From Planctomycetes bacterium ADurb.Bin069 (GTDB taxonomy: Bacteria; Planctomycetota; UBA8108; UBA8890; UBA8898), in contig MWEK01000020.1 in NCBI GenBank assembly GCA_002070955.1, forward strand, positions 1 to 64,000: DNA of 64,000 nt, in the 5' to 3' direction. The translations under genes were made by a program, and so were the position numbers. The notes below the pieces were generated by a model. It was not told the DNA's origin and ran no database searches. It saw only the letters and a list, made by a program, of their open reading frames with translations. This document shows, piece by piece, positions 49,353 through 62,506 of this stretch; position 1 is the first letter of the stretch; each line of letters opens with the position of its first letter.

Positions 49353-50577
49353 GCTTCTCCTCCCTGCTCGCGCGCACTTCCGCTTCGCAGAACCCGTCGG
49401 CGAAGCGGATCTCCACGCGGTCGCCCGGGGCGACCGCCCGCGCCGAGCGCAGGACTTTGCCCGCGCGGTCCCGCGTCACCGTGAATCCCCGGCTCAACGT
49501 AGCCAGCGGGTTCACGCTCCGCAGCCGCGAGACGTGTAGATCGAGGGAATTATAGACCTTCTGCCCCACTCTGCAAAGACCGTCTTCGAGGCGCGCCGCA
49601 AACTCATCGACGTATTGCCCCAGATCCTCCAGGCGGCGCTCCGGCTCCGCCAGAGCGGGCCGTGCGGCGAGCAGCGCAAGATCCGACGCGCAGGTCTCGC
49701 GGAGAGCGGAGGCGGCGCGGGCGGCGCGGGCGCGATGCGCCGCGAGACGTTCCAGGAGATCCTCCAGCACCGGCACGGCCATCTCCGCCGCTTGCGTGGG
49801 CGTCGACGCGCGCACGTCGGCGGCCAGATCGCTCAGCGTGGTGTCGGTCTCGTGGCCGATGCAGGACACCACCGGCAGGCGGCAGGCCGCGACGGCTCGC
49901 ACCACCGCCTCGACGTTGAAGGCGGAGAGATCCTCCAGGCTTCCGCCGCCGCGGCCCAGCAGGATCACATCGCAGACGGCCGGGTCGTCCGCGCGGGCAA
50001 GCGCCCCGATGATCTCCTCCGGCGCCCCCGCCCCCTGCACCCGAACCGGCAGCACCCGCAGCGTCAGCGCCGGAAAGCGCGCCAGCGCCGTGCGGATGAT
50101 GTCGTGCACGGCCGCGCCCGTCGCCGAAGTGATCACGGCGATCCGCAGCGGCAGGAACGGCAGCGCCTTCTTGCGGGACGGATCGAACAGCCCCTCGGCG
50201 CGCAGCCTGCGCCTGAGCTCCTCCAGGGCGCGCTTGAGTTCGCCGACGCCGCGGGGAACGATCTCCACGGCGACGATCTGGTAACTGCCGCGCGGGCCGT
50301 AGATCGTCGTCTCCCCCACCACGATGATCTTCAGCCCGTCGCGCAGCGCGAAGGGCAGGCGCTCCGCCAACCCCCGCCACATGACCGCCCGCACCTGCGC
50401 GCGGGCATCGCAAAGCGTGAAGTACACGTGCCCGGACTTCGGCCGCGCCAGATCGGCGATCTCGCCGGCCACGGCCACGGTTCCCACGCGCTCCTCCAGG
50501 CAAGCTCTGACCCGCTCGTTGAGCTGGCTCACCGTCAGGATGCGCAGACCGAAGGCCTGCTCCGGCGCGTCACTCAT
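49279..50577 (-). CDS. xseA: exodeoxyribonuclease VII large subunit
   Basis: 432 residues. N-terminal OB fold (LTVSQLNERVRACLEERVGTVAVAGEIADLARPKSGHVYFTLCDARAQVRAVMWRG) and catalytic domain (LRIAVITSATGAAVHDIIRTALARFP, DVILLGRGGGSLEDLSAFN, VVSCIGHETDTTLSDLAADVRASTPTQAAE), then a coiled region and the NPLATLSRGFTVTRD C-terminal motif. ATG 50577 overlaps the end of the ymdB-like gene by eight bases. It belongs to one operon rny-ymdB-xseA-xseB-dxs. Confidence 0.96.
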   Translation of the reverse strand: MSDAPEQAFGLRILTVSQLNERVRACLEERVGTVAVAGEIADLARPKSGHVYFTLCDARAQVRAVMWRGLAERLPFALRDGLKIIVVGETTIYGPRGSYQIVAVEIVPRGVGELKRALEELRRRLRAEGLFDPSRKKALPFLPLRIAVITSATGAAVHDIIRTALARFPALTLRVLPVRVQGAGAPEEIIGALARADDPAVCDVILLGRGGGSLEDLSAFNVEAVVRAVAACRLPVVSCIGHETDTTLSDLAADVRASTPTQAAEMAVPVLEDLLERLAAHRARAARAASALRETCASDLALLAARPALAEPERRLEDLGQYVDEFAARLEDGLCRVGQKVYNSLDLHVSRLRSVNPLATLSRGFTVTRDRAGKVLRSARAVAPGDRVEIRFADGFCEAEVRASREEKLGAGKGADALQGRPGSTGGRRRRP

Positions 50578-51373
50578 CGCCGTCCCCATCCACCGCGACC
50601 GGCAGTTGGACGCGCTCGATCGCCGCGGCCTTCCCGGTCGCCGGGTCCAGGGTCACCACCGCTCCGCACACGCGCACGTCTCCCGAAGCCACCGTGAAGG
50701 GGGCGTGCATCTGCGTCTCGAACCGGAAGAGCACGTTCCCGATGTCGCGGCCGATGACCGATTCGTGCGGGCCGGTCATGCCGAGATCCGTGATGTACGC
50801 GGTGCCCCCCCGCAGGACGCGCTCGTCCGCGGTCTGGACATGGGTGTGCGTGCCGAACACGCAGGTCGCCTCGCCCGCGAACTTCCACCCCATGGCCATC
50901 TTCTCGCTGCTGGCCTCGGCGTGGATCTCGAGGAGCACGATGGGCGTGGCGGCCTTCAGGCGCGCGACCTCCTCCTCGGCCCTGCGGAAGGGGCAGTCGC
51001 TCGGGCCCATGAAGGTGCGGCCCACCACCGTCACCACGCCCACCGCGGCGCCGTTCCGCGCCTGGAAGACCTGGGCTCCGACGCCCGGACAGGCCCCCGG
51101 CAGATTCGCCGGCCGGAGCAGGTCTCGGCGGCGCCCGAGGAGCGCGATCACTTCGCGGCGCTTCCAGACATGGTCGCCCATGGTGACGACATCGACGCCG
51201 GCCGCGACGATCTCGCCGAGCAGCTTCTCGGTGATGCCGGAGCCCCGCGCGGCGTTCTCGCCGTTCGCCACGGTGAAATCGATGCTTCGCGCCGCCAGGA
51301 GCTCCGGCAACACCCGCGCCAGCGCGCGGCGCCCCGGCTTGCCCACGATGTCGCCGACCAGAAGAATCCGCAG
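50570..51373 (-). CDS. ymdB: YmdB-family metallophosphoesterase, probable CTG start
   Basis: About 267 residues. Family members begin MRIxxxGDxVGxPGR. Here the same sequence (RILLVGDIVGKPGRRAL) is preceded by CTG at 51373, with GGGGAG seven bases upstream and no ATG, GTG or TTG in frame before the motif. The first GTG (51346) would delete the metal-binding GD. Other motifs: TVANGENAARGSGI, VVTMGDHVWKR, LLEIHAEASSEKMAMGW and CVFGTHTHVQTADE. In Bacillus YmdB is a phosphodiesterase acting on 2',3'-cAMP, encoded next to rny as here (28 bases downstream). Confidence 0.9.
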   Translation of the reverse strand: MRILLVGDIVGKPGRRALARVLPELLAARSIDFTVANGENAARGSGITEKLLGEIVAAGVDVVTMGDHVWKRREVIALLGRRRDLLRPANLPGACPGVGAQVFQARNGAAVGVVTVVGRTFMGPSDCPFRRAEEEVARLKAATPIVLLEIHAEASSEKMAMGWKFAGEATCVFGTHTHVQTADERVLRGGTAYITDLGMTGPHESVIGRDIGNVLFRFETQMHAPFTVASGDVRVCGAVVTLDPATGKAAAIERVQLPVAVDGDGDE

Positions 51374-51401
51374 CGTGCTTCTCCCCGCGCCGCCGGACGG
51401 C

Positions 51402-52949
51402 TCAGCGCGCGTACTCCACGACGCGCATCTCCCGCAACAGGGTCACCTTGATCTCTCCGGGATACGTGAGCTGGACCTCGATCTCCTTGGCGATGTCGTG
51501 GCACAGCTTGAGCGCCCGGCTGTCGCTGATCTTCTGCGAGTTCACGATGACCCGCACCTCGCGGCCGGCTTGGATGGCGTTGGCGCTCTTGACGCCGGGG
51601 AAGGACGAGGCCAGGGTCTCCAGTTTCTCCAGCCGCTTGATGTAGCGCTCCAGCGTCTCGCCGCGCGCGCCGGGCCGCGAGCCCGAGATCGCGTCGGCCG
51701 CCTGCGTGATGACGGCGTACAGCGAGGTCTGCCCCACATCGTTGTGGTGCGCGGCGATGGCGTTCACGACCTCGGGCGGCTCCTCGTAGCGGCTGGCGAG
51801 ATTGCCGCCGATCTCCGGGTGCCCGCCCTCGACCTCGTGGTCCATGGCCTTGCCGATGTCGTGGAGCAGCCCGCAGCGCTTCGCGAGCTTCACGTCCAGC
51901 CCCAGCTCCCCCGCGATCATGCCCGCCAGGTGCGCGACCTCGCGGCAATGCTCCAACACGTTCTGGCCGTAGCTCGTCCTGAAGCGCAGCCTTCCGAGCA
52001 GCGTGATGAGGCGCGGGTGGATGCCCACCACGTTGAGGTCGAAGGCCGCCTGCTTGCCCTCCTTCTGGATCAGCTCGTCGACTTCCTGCCGGGTCTGCTC
52101 GACGATCTCCTCGATGCGCGTGGGGTGGATGCGCCCGTCGGCGATAAGCCGGTCCATGGCGCGGCGAGCGATCTCGCGCCTGATGCTGTCGAAGCAGGAC
52201 ACCGTGATCACGCCCGGCGTGTCATCGACGATCACGTTGACGCCCGTGGCCTTCTCGAAGCTGCGGATGTTGCGGCCCTCGCGGCCGATCACGCGGCCCT
52301 TCATGGCGTCATCGGCGAGCTCGATGTTCGCGACCGTCACCTCCTGGCAGTGCGCCGAGGCGTAGCGCTGGATCGCCCCGGTGATTATCTCCTTGGCGCG
52401 CGCTTCGGCCAGTTCGTTCGTGCGCTCCACCGCCCGGGCCGTAACGGCCTCGATGTCGTGTTCCAGATCGCGCTCGATGCGAGCCAAGAGCAACTTCTCG
52501 GCGGATTCACGGTCAAGCTCCGCGATCCGATACAGCGCCGTCTTTTCCTCCTCGTACAGGCGGTCAAGCTCCTGCTCGCGCTTATCGAGCTCCTCGCGGT
52601 GCTGCTGAAGCTGAAGCTGCCTGACCTCGAGCTGCTTGTCCTTCTTGGTCAGGACATCCAGCTTGCGGTCGACGTTGTCCTCTTTCTTGGAGAGCCGCCG
52701 CTCCAGTTCCTTCAGCTCGCCGCGGGACCGGGCGATCTCCTCGTCCGCCTCCTCGCGCCGCCGGAGGGTCTCGTTCTTCGCCTGGATTTCCGCCTGTCTG
52801 AAGACCTCCTCGGCCTCTTTCCGGGCCCGCGCCACTGTATCCCGCGCCGTCCGCCGACCCCGTATCGCGAGGGTCCAGAGGACGAGCCAGACCGCGCCCC
52901 CCCCCAGCGCGAGGCCGACCACTCCGCCGATCACAAGTTCGCCGTGCAT
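51402..52949 (-). CDS. rny: ribonuclease Y
   Basis: 515 residues, standard. N-terminal membrane helix (about 5-28), long coiled coil (about 35-200, [30 protein letters not shown]), KH domain ([36 protein letters not shown]) and HD domain with the metal-binding [21 protein letters not shown] and HHNDV. A membrane-tethered endonuclease that starts mRNA decay. AAGGAGA lies six bases before ATG 52949. With pnp in the same window it completes the core of an RNase Y-type degradosome. Confidence 0.97.
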   Translation of the reverse strand: MHGELVIGGVVGLALGGGAVWLVLWTLAIRGRRTARDTVARARKEAEEVFRQAEIQAKNETLRRREEADEEIARSRGELKELERRLSKKEDNVDRKLDVLTKKDKQLEVRQLQLQQHREELDKREQELDRLYEEEKTALYRIAELDRESAEKLLLARIERDLEHDIEAVTARAVERTNELAEARAKEIITGAIQRYASAHCQEVTVANIELADDAMKGRVIGREGRNIRSFEKATGVNVIVDDTPGVITVSCFDSIRREIARRAMDRLIADGRIHPTRIEEIVEQTRQEVDELIQKEGKQAAFDLNVVGIHPRLITLLGRLRFRTSYGQNVLEHCREVAHLAGMIAGELGLDVKLAKRCGLLHDIGKAMDHEVEGGHPEIGGNLASRYEEPPEVVNAIAAHHNDVGQTSLYAVITQAADAISGSRPGARGETLERYIKRLEKLETLASSFPGVKSANAIQAGREVRVIVNSQKISDSRALKLCHDIAKEIEVQLTYPGEIKVTLLREMRVVEYAR

Positions 52950-53088
52950 ATCGCTCTCCTTCCTTCGCGAACCGGAGAGAGAGGCCGGCTAAGCTGCCCT
53001 ACGGCGGGCGCGCGCGCCGCGCAGCCCGCGCGCCCGGCATAATCGTCCCTTCGCGCGCCTTCCGCGCGCCGCGCGGCTTTCTCCCGCG

Positions 53089-54264
53089 CTATCGGGACAA
53101 TTCCCGCGCTCGTTCCACCTTGATGAGCCTGCAGCCGTACTGGGGAGGCAAGTCCTCGATCGTTCCCGCCAGAACCGCGATCCGTCGGTTCACAAACGCG
53201 TCCAGATCCGTCCCTTTTCCTTCGAGGTAACACAGGACCTTATCGCCGTTCATCAATGCGTGCGTTCCTGGTCTGTTCAGATACCGGCCCTGGCCGATAA
53301 CCCAGCCGACCGCAAGGGGTTTGTCCTCTCTACGTTCCGGCTCTTCCGATGTATCGATGTATTTTCGTGGTTTCGGTAGCAGGAGTTCTTTCACATCCTC
53401 CAAGCGCTTGATTTCCGCACTCAGCGTTGCCGCAAATTCCTTCTCTTCGGCGCTGGCCCGGCCGTCGGCGGCCGTCCGCGCGCACTCGTTCTTCGCCTCG
53501 GTGAAATCCCATTCCTCCGCGCGCCCGTTCCGGCCCGTCAGGAACGCCTTCCACATCTTCTCGACCGCCTCGGTCCAGGTCCTGAGTTCGATGCCGGGCA
53601 GCGGCCGCGCGGGCTCAGCGCCGCCCGCCGCCTCCGCTCCCTCCGAAACGCGGTGCGCGCTTTCCGGCGGCGCCTCCTCCGGCGGGCGCACACTCTCCGG
53701 ACGCCGCTCCTCGGGCGCAGGTTTCAACGGGGGTTTCACCGCTACTTCCCGCGGCCGCTCGATCGCGCCCAACGGCACCACCGCGCGCCCCCCGAGCACA
53801 CTCTCGGCCTCCGGCGCCGAAAGCGCTTTCACTCCCTTCACGTACTGCGAATTCACGTAGGCGGTCAGGCTCAACGGCGGTTCGATCGCCCACCACACTC
53901 CGTACTGCCTGATCAACTTGACATTCGTCCCCGGCGGGATCTTCCCGACCTCCGCGAAGGCCCGATCGGGCTCCATGCGCACCGCCGCCGGCCGCTCCAC
54001 GAAGGCATCTTCGCCCGCCCGCGCGATATCATCCTTGGACACGAACACCGGGAGCCTCTTCGGCAGGTACACGCGGACCCAATCCCCGGTCGTCCCGCAC
54101 ACCACCAGGTGTTCGTCCTCGGACACCTTCCCCAAGGCCGGCGCGCCGACCGAAGGCGCCGCGCGCAAGTTAACGGCATTCCCCGTCACCCGCGCGAGGG
54201 TGAACGCCTCGCCCGCGGCGATAACCGGCACAACCGCGCTTGCCCACACGAACAGCAATCTCAT
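53089..54264 (-). CDS. secreted bacterial-SH3-domain protein
   Basis: 391 residues from ATG 54264 (MRLLFVWASAVVPVIAAGEAF, a signal peptide), with GAGG eight bases upstream. Two SH3-like segments: ARVTGNAVNLRAAPSVGAPALGKVSEDEHLVVCGTTGDWVRVYLP and VERPAAVRMEPDRAFAEVGKIPPGTNVKLIRQYGVWWAIEPP. A Pro/Glu/Arg-rich linker (about 175-235) leads to a helical middle and a C-terminal small beta domain (VGWVIGQGRYLNRPGTHALMNGDKVLCYLEGKG). A periplasmic or surface binding protein of unknown ligand, on its own transcript. Confidence 0.8.
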   Translation of the reverse strand: MRLLFVWASAVVPVIAAGEAFTLARVTGNAVNLRAAPSVGAPALGKVSEDEHLVVCGTTGDWVRVYLPKRLPVFVSKDDIARAGEDAFVERPAAVRMEPDRAFAEVGKIPPGTNVKLIRQYGVWWAIEPPLSLTAYVNSQYVKGVKALSAPEAESVLGGRAVVPLGAIERPREVAVKPPLKPAPEERRPESVRPPEEAPPESAHRVSEGAEAAGGAEPARPLPGIELRTWTEAVEKMWKAFLTGRNGRAEEWDFTEAKNECARTAADGRASAEEKEFAATLSAEIKRLEDVKELLLPKPRKYIDTSEEPERREDKPLAVGWVIGQGRYLNRPGTHALMNGDKVLCYLEGKGTDLDAFVNRRIAVLAGTIEDLPPQYGCRLIKVERARELSR

Positions 54265-54591
54265 CGCCGATCCTCTCTCAACGCGCCACACGTCCCCGCG
54301 CAGAACGCCCGCCGCGCGCAATCAGCCCCGTCGGCCCACAGTGCCTTCCGGAGCTCAATTCATCGGACTTTCGCCGTCGTATTATAGGAACCGTCCACCC
54401 GCCGGTCAAGCACAAAAATCCGCCCCGCACCCCGGCTCCGGGCTCCCGCCTCCCACCGGACGCGGTCTCTCTCCACGTGACACCCAAGGGGTAGCGGGAT
54501 ATATCCCAAAGTTGTGGATGAAACACAAGGAGCGTATCCTTTTCCGGCAGCGTCCGCCGCCGGCCCCAGGCCGCGGCGGCGCCCGCGAGGC
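54265..54591. other. gap between SH3 gene and rRNA operon
   Basis: No gene. It holds the promoter at 54381-54409. A perfect palindrome GGGATATATCCC lies at 54496-54507, and an AAGGAG at about 54530 is not followed by a usable start codon. The palindrome is AT-centred in GC-rich DNA and could be a regulator site. Confidence 0.4.
54381..54409 (-). promoter_or_regulatory. sigma70-type promoter of the SH3-protein gene
   Basis: On the minus strand TTGACC (54409-54404), 17 bases and a perfect TATAAT (54386-54381); a leader of about 110 bases to ATG 54264. Confidence 0.75.
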
Positions 54592-54619
54592 AAAAAAAAA
54601 CCCGTCTTGCGACGGGTTT
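54592..54619 (-). terminator. Rho-independent terminator of the rRNA operon
   Basis: On the minus strand an AAACCCGTC/GACGGGTTT stem (54611-54619 with 54598-54606, loop GCAA) followed by a run of T residues (54600-54593), about ten bases after the 5S 3' end. Confidence 0.92.
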
Positions 54620-54627
54620 CAAAATAA

Positions 54628-54745
54628 TCCCGGGCAACTACCTACTCTCTCAGCCCTCTCCGAGCAAATACCATCGGCGTGGAAGGCTTAACGGTCGTGT
54701 TCGGAATGGGAACGCGTGTGGCCCTCCCACTATGATCACCCGGGA
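54628..54745 (-). rRNA. rrf: 5S ribosomal RNA
   Basis: About 118 nt. The ends pair (TCCCGGG with CCCGGGA), and the conserved CCCATTCCGAACACGACCGTTAAG and GTAGTTGCC regions are present. It lies 71 bases after the 23S gene and before the operon terminator. Confidence 0.95.
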
Positions 54746-54816
54746 AAAATTCAAATCGACTAGCGCACTCATCCCGCGGCTTCAGCGCGTATCTCAGAGT
54801 GTCGATGGGTGAGGAC

Positions 54817-57802
<2,986 letters not shown>

Positions 57803-58012
57803 GTCCTCACCCGTCGACACTCCTTCGTGTGACGAGATACGTTTCCTTCACAGGATTTAACGGTGAAGTCACTGAGATTCATGCAGTTAGTCAATTTGTC
57901 AAAGAACGCGGCGCGCCGCCGTCCGCGGCACGTTTCTTATGCGTGACCCGCCGGGCAAACCCGGCGGGACCCGCGCTGTTGCTCTTGTATCTTGCAGAAG
58001 CTTATCCTCAGT

Positions 58013-58088
58013 TGGTGGAGATGACCGGGATCGAACCGACAACCTCCGCCGTGCAAAGGCGGCGCTCTCCCAATTGAGCTACATCCCC
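58013..58088 (-). tRNA. tRNA-Ala (anticodon TGC)
   Basis: 76-nt cloverleaf with encoded CCA (58013-58015). Acceptor GGGGATG/CATCTCC (one G-T pair), anticodon loop CTTTGCACG, T loop GGTTCGATCCC. In the 16S-23S spacer. A boxA-like TTCTTTGAC follows on the minus strand near 57896-57904. Confidence 0.96.
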
Positions 58089-58102
58089 ACGTCACCGATA
58101 TT

Positions 58103-58179
58103 TGGTGGGCTTAGGTAGAGTCGAACTACCGACCTCATCCTTATCAGGGATGCGCTCTGACCAACTGAGCTATAAGCCC
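58103..58179 (-). tRNA. tRNA-Ile (anticodon GAT)
   Basis: 77-nt cloverleaf with encoded CCA (58103-58105). Acceptor GGGCTTA/TAAGCCC, anticodon loop CTGATAAG, T loop AGTTCGACTCT. It lies 14 bases before tRNA-Ala in the classic 16S-Ile-Ala-23S spacer. Confidence 0.96.
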
Positions 58180-58267
58180 CTGGTAGTGCAAAAAAAGGAA
58201 GCCTAGCCGCAAGGTCCGACGGATCACGCGACGCCCTTCGGCGCCGCGGCTAAGGTAATCCCCTTAG

Positions 58268-59838
<1,571 letters not shown>

Positions 59839-60021
59839 AAAGTCTGAACCCGAACGCCCTCGCGGGCCTTCGGGCGATTGACCAGGGTTTTGAAACCTCT
59901 CGAATGAGGCTCGCACGGGGCTTATCGCCCCGCACCTTGCGTACTAGGCTTCCGTGTTTTCAAAGAACTTATCTCTCCTCGTCGCTCACCGGAGAGAGCC
60001 ACTCGTTGTGGCGCGACTAAG

Positions 60022-60049
60022 AGTTTAGCACGTCCCGACCGAATGTCAA
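60022..60049 (-). promoter_or_regulatory. rRNA operon promoter with A-tract upstream element
   Basis: On the minus strand a perfect TTGACA (60049-60044), 16 bases and TAAACT (60027-60022). An A-rich UP-like element (AAAAAAA at about 60082-60076) lies further upstream. The leader of about 175 bases to 16S contains a boxA-like TTCTTTGAAA (about 59959-59970) and a CGGGGCGATAAGCCCCG hairpin. Confidence 0.8.
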
Positions 60050-60410
60050 GCGGCCAAGGACCGGATTTTCGACGATTTTTTTCTACAGCCCCGTCCAAGG
60101 CCCCCGCCGAGGCCTAGAACCGCGCCACCCCCCCGCCTCTCTATCGGAAACCGCCATACCACGCTTGATCCCCCCCCGGAGCCAGGCCGTGCGAATACCG
60201 CCACAACGCGGCCGGCTCAATACCTAACCTCTTATTATACAATTCTTTATGGAGGCACGCCCACCATCGCTTCAAGCGTCGGACAGGCGCGCCCTTCTCA
60301 GGCACGCCTGCCGGCTGAAGCCGTGGATTAAAATCGTGACTCCAAAGACAACTTCCCGTCTCGTCCCGACGCCGGCCGGGGTCGCGGCCGTTCCGCCCGG
60401 ACCGGCGCCG
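60050..60410. other. gene-free stretch between lgt and rRNA promoter
   Basis: No supported gene. On the minus strand a TATAAT lies near 60233-60238 without a -35, possibly a weaker distal rRNA promoter. The plus strand has a long open frame that begins at ATG 60249 and continues antisense through lgt; it has the composition of lgt's opposite strand and is rejected. Confidence 0.35.
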
Positions 60411-61256
60411 CTACACCGCCTGCGGCGAGCCGTCTTTCCCGGCCCGGGCGCGCGCCGCGCGCACCGCGAACACAACCCCCGCCACGCCGACGGCGAACAC
60501 CGCCACGCTCACGTTCTGGGACAGAGTGAGCCCCGTCGCGCTGAGCCGGTGATCGCCGCGCAGGCCTTCAATCGCAAAGCGCCACGCCCCGTACAGCGCC
60601 AGGAGCAGGCCCGTCACGACGCCGTCCGCCGGCTTGGAGCGCAGCATCCACCAGAGCAGCAGGAAGAGCGCCAGCGAATGCGCGCCGTCGTAAAGCTGCA
60701 CGGGATGCAGCGGCAACGCACGCTCGTCCGCGGCGCACAGGCCGAGGGTCTCCTGCGCGGCATGCGCGGGGCTCCCCGGCGGAAAGCGCGTCAAAAACTC
60801 GGGCAAAAAATCTTGACACCGCCGCCCGAAGCAGCACCCGTTGAACCAGCAGCCGAGCCGCCCGAACGCCATGCCCACCGGCACGAACGGCGCGCAGGTG
60901 TCCAGCGTCCGCAGCACCGGCAGGCGATGCCGCCGCAGGTACCACATTCCCACGGGCAGCGCCGTGATGAGCCCGCCGTAGAAGATCAGCCCCCCCTCCC
61001 AAACCGCGAACACGGACCACCACGGCGCCCGCGCGAAGCTCTCCTCCCAGAACCAGACGACGTGCAGCACCCGCGCCCCCACGATGCCGGCAAGCACCAC
61101 GAAAACCGCGAAGTCGATGACCCGGTCCTTCGGAAGCCCGCGCCGCGCGGCCTCGCGCGCGCACAGGAAGCTCGCCGCCAGGAATCCCAGCAGGATCATG
61201 AACCCGTAGGCGAAGAGCGGGATCCCGAGCACCGGCAGCACGATCTTGGAGCACAT
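60411..61256 (-). CDS. lgt: prolipoprotein diacylglyceryl transferase
   Basis: 281 residues, about seven membrane helices. Adds diacylglycerol to the lipobox Cys of prelipoproteins, as needed for the kelch lipoprotein in this window. Conserved segments: WEGGLIFYGGLI, the Lgt signature GRLGCWFNGCCFGR (with the essential Arg and Asn) and LHPVQLYDG. The loop after the signature is extended and Cys-containing (CQDFLPEFLTRFPPGSPAHAAQETLGLCAADE). Start at 61256 (MCSKIVLPVLG). Divergent from dxr. Confidence 0.94.
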   Translation of the reverse strand: MCSKIVLPVLGIPLFAYGFMILLGFLAASFLCAREAARRGLPKDRVIDFAVFVVLAGIVGARVLHVVWFWEESFARAPWWSVFAVWEGGLIFYGGLITALPVGMWYLRRHRLPVLRTLDTCAPFVPVGMAFGRLGCWFNGCCFGRRCQDFLPEFLTRFPPGSPAHAAQETLGLCAADERALPLHPVQLYDGAHSLALFLLLWWMLRSKPADGVVTGLLLALYGAWRFAIEGLRGDHRLSATGLTLSQNVSVAVFAVGVAGVVFAVRAARARAGKDGSPQAV

Positions 61257-61294
61257 GGCGTTTCTCCGGGGTGTCGTTCGCCGCGATTGTCTCT

Positions 61295-61300
61295 TATAAT
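61295..61300 (+). promoter_or_regulatory. -10 element of the dxr promoter
   Basis: A perfect TATAAT at 61295-61300, about 55 bases before the dxr start; the -35 is not clear. It lies in the 98-base lgt/dxr divergent interval. Confidence 0.4.
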
Positions 61301-61354
61301 CACTCCCTTCGCGGAGCTTGGCAAGATCCCGCCCGCGCCCCTGGAGGCCAGATC

Positions 61355-62491
61355 TTGAAGCGAGTGATTCTTCTCGGCTCGACCGGGTCGATCGGCGTGA
61401 GCACGCTCGATGTCGTGCGCGGCCTGCCCGGCGCCTTCCGCATCGCCGGTCTGGCCGCGCGCCGCAACGGCGCCGAGCTCTGCCGGCAGGCGCGGGAGTT
61501 CGACGCGGCCGCTATCGCCCTGTGCGATCCCGCCGCGCTGCCTCCCGGGGCGGACGGATTCCGCGGCGCGGTCTACTGCGGTCCGGACGCCGCCGCCGAG
61601 CTCGTGCGGAGCGTCGAGGCCGATGTGGTCGTGGCCGCCATGGCGGGCGCCGCGGGCCTCGCGCCGGTCCTCGCCGCCCTCCAGACCGGCAAAGATGTGG
61701 CCCTCGCCAACAAAGAAACCCTCGTCATGGCGGGAAGCGTGGTCAGCGCTCTGGCCGACCGTCTCGGGCGGCGCATCGTTCCCATCGACAGCGAGCACAG
61801 CGCCATCTTTCAGTGCCTGCAGGGCGCGGCGCCGGAGCGCATCGAAACCCTGATCCTCACCGCCTCGGGCGGCGCGCTCAGGGACGTCCCGACCGAGCGC
61901 TGGCACGAGGTCACGCCCGAGCAGGCGCTGCGTCATCCGAACTGGAGCATGGGTCCGAAGGTCACCATCGACTCCGCCTCGCTCATGAACAAGGCCCTGG
62001 AGATCATCGAAGCCCACTGGCTTTTCCGGGTGCCCGCATCGAAGATCAAGGTGCTGATCCACCCCGAGTCGATCGTCCATTCCATGGTGCAGTTCTGCGA
62101 CGGCTCCGTGCTGGCGCAGCTCGGGCCGCCCGACATGCGCTACCCGATCCAGTACGCGCTCACCCACCCCGCGCGCATGCCCTCGAGCTTCCCGCGTTTG
62201 GACCTGGCCGCGGTGGGCCGCCTGCGCTTCACCGAGCCCCGCGGCTACGAGGCTCTCGATCTGGCCTACCGGGTCCTGCGCGAGGGCGGCGCGGCCGGAG
62301 CGGTGTTCAACGCCGCCAACGAGGTGGCGGTCGAGGAGTTCCTCGCGCGCCGCATCAGATTCACGGAAATCACCGCGATCGTAGCGGAAACGTTGCGCCG
62401 CCGCCCCTCGTCCCCGGCGGACGGCCTGGAGGCGCTCATGGCGCAAGACCGCTGGGCGCGCGCGACGGCGCGCGAGCTCGCCGGGGCCTAG
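61355..62491 (+). CDS. dxr: 1-deoxy-D-xylulose 5-phosphate reductoisomerase
   Basis: 378 residues from TTG 61355, chosen because GGAGG lies seven bases upstream and the NADPH motif RVILLGSTGSIGVSTLDV begins two residues later; the open frame extends further upstream without support. Second enzyme of the MEP pathway. Metal and substrate motifs: PIDSEHSAIFQCL, LTASGGALRD and PNWSMGPKVTIDSASLMNKALEIIEAHWLF. It is followed after 15 bases by the RseP-like gene, a frequent dxr-rseP pairing. Confidence 0.96.
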   Translation: MKRVILLGSTGSIGVSTLDVVRGLPGAFRIAGLAARRNGAELCRQAREFDAAAIALCDPAALPPGADGFRGAVYCGPDAAAELVRSVEADVVVAAMAGAAGLAPVLAALQTGKDVALANKETLVMAGSVVSALADRLGRRIVPIDSEHSAIFQCLQGAAPERIETLILTASGGALRDVPTERWHEVTPEQALRHPNWSMGPKVTIDSASLMNKALEIIEAHWLFRVPASKIKVLIHPESIVHSMVQFCDGSVLAQLGPPDMRYPIQYALTHPARMPSSFPRLDLAAVGRLRFTEPRGYEALDLAYRVLREGGAAGAVFNAANEVAVEEFLARRIRFTEITAIVAETLRRRPSSPADGLEALMAQDRWARATARELAGA

Positions 62492-62506
62492 CAAGGAACG
62501 AACCGC

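Noticed and set aside
54508..54590. Small plus-strand frame after AAGGAG near 54530
   Set aside because: No start codon at a usable distance, and the frame runs into the 5S gene on the other strand.
60249..61358. Plus-strand frame antisense to lgt
   Set aside because: Arg/Pro/His-rich shadow of lgt; it would also run into the dxr start region, where a better ribosome binding site and family start exist.
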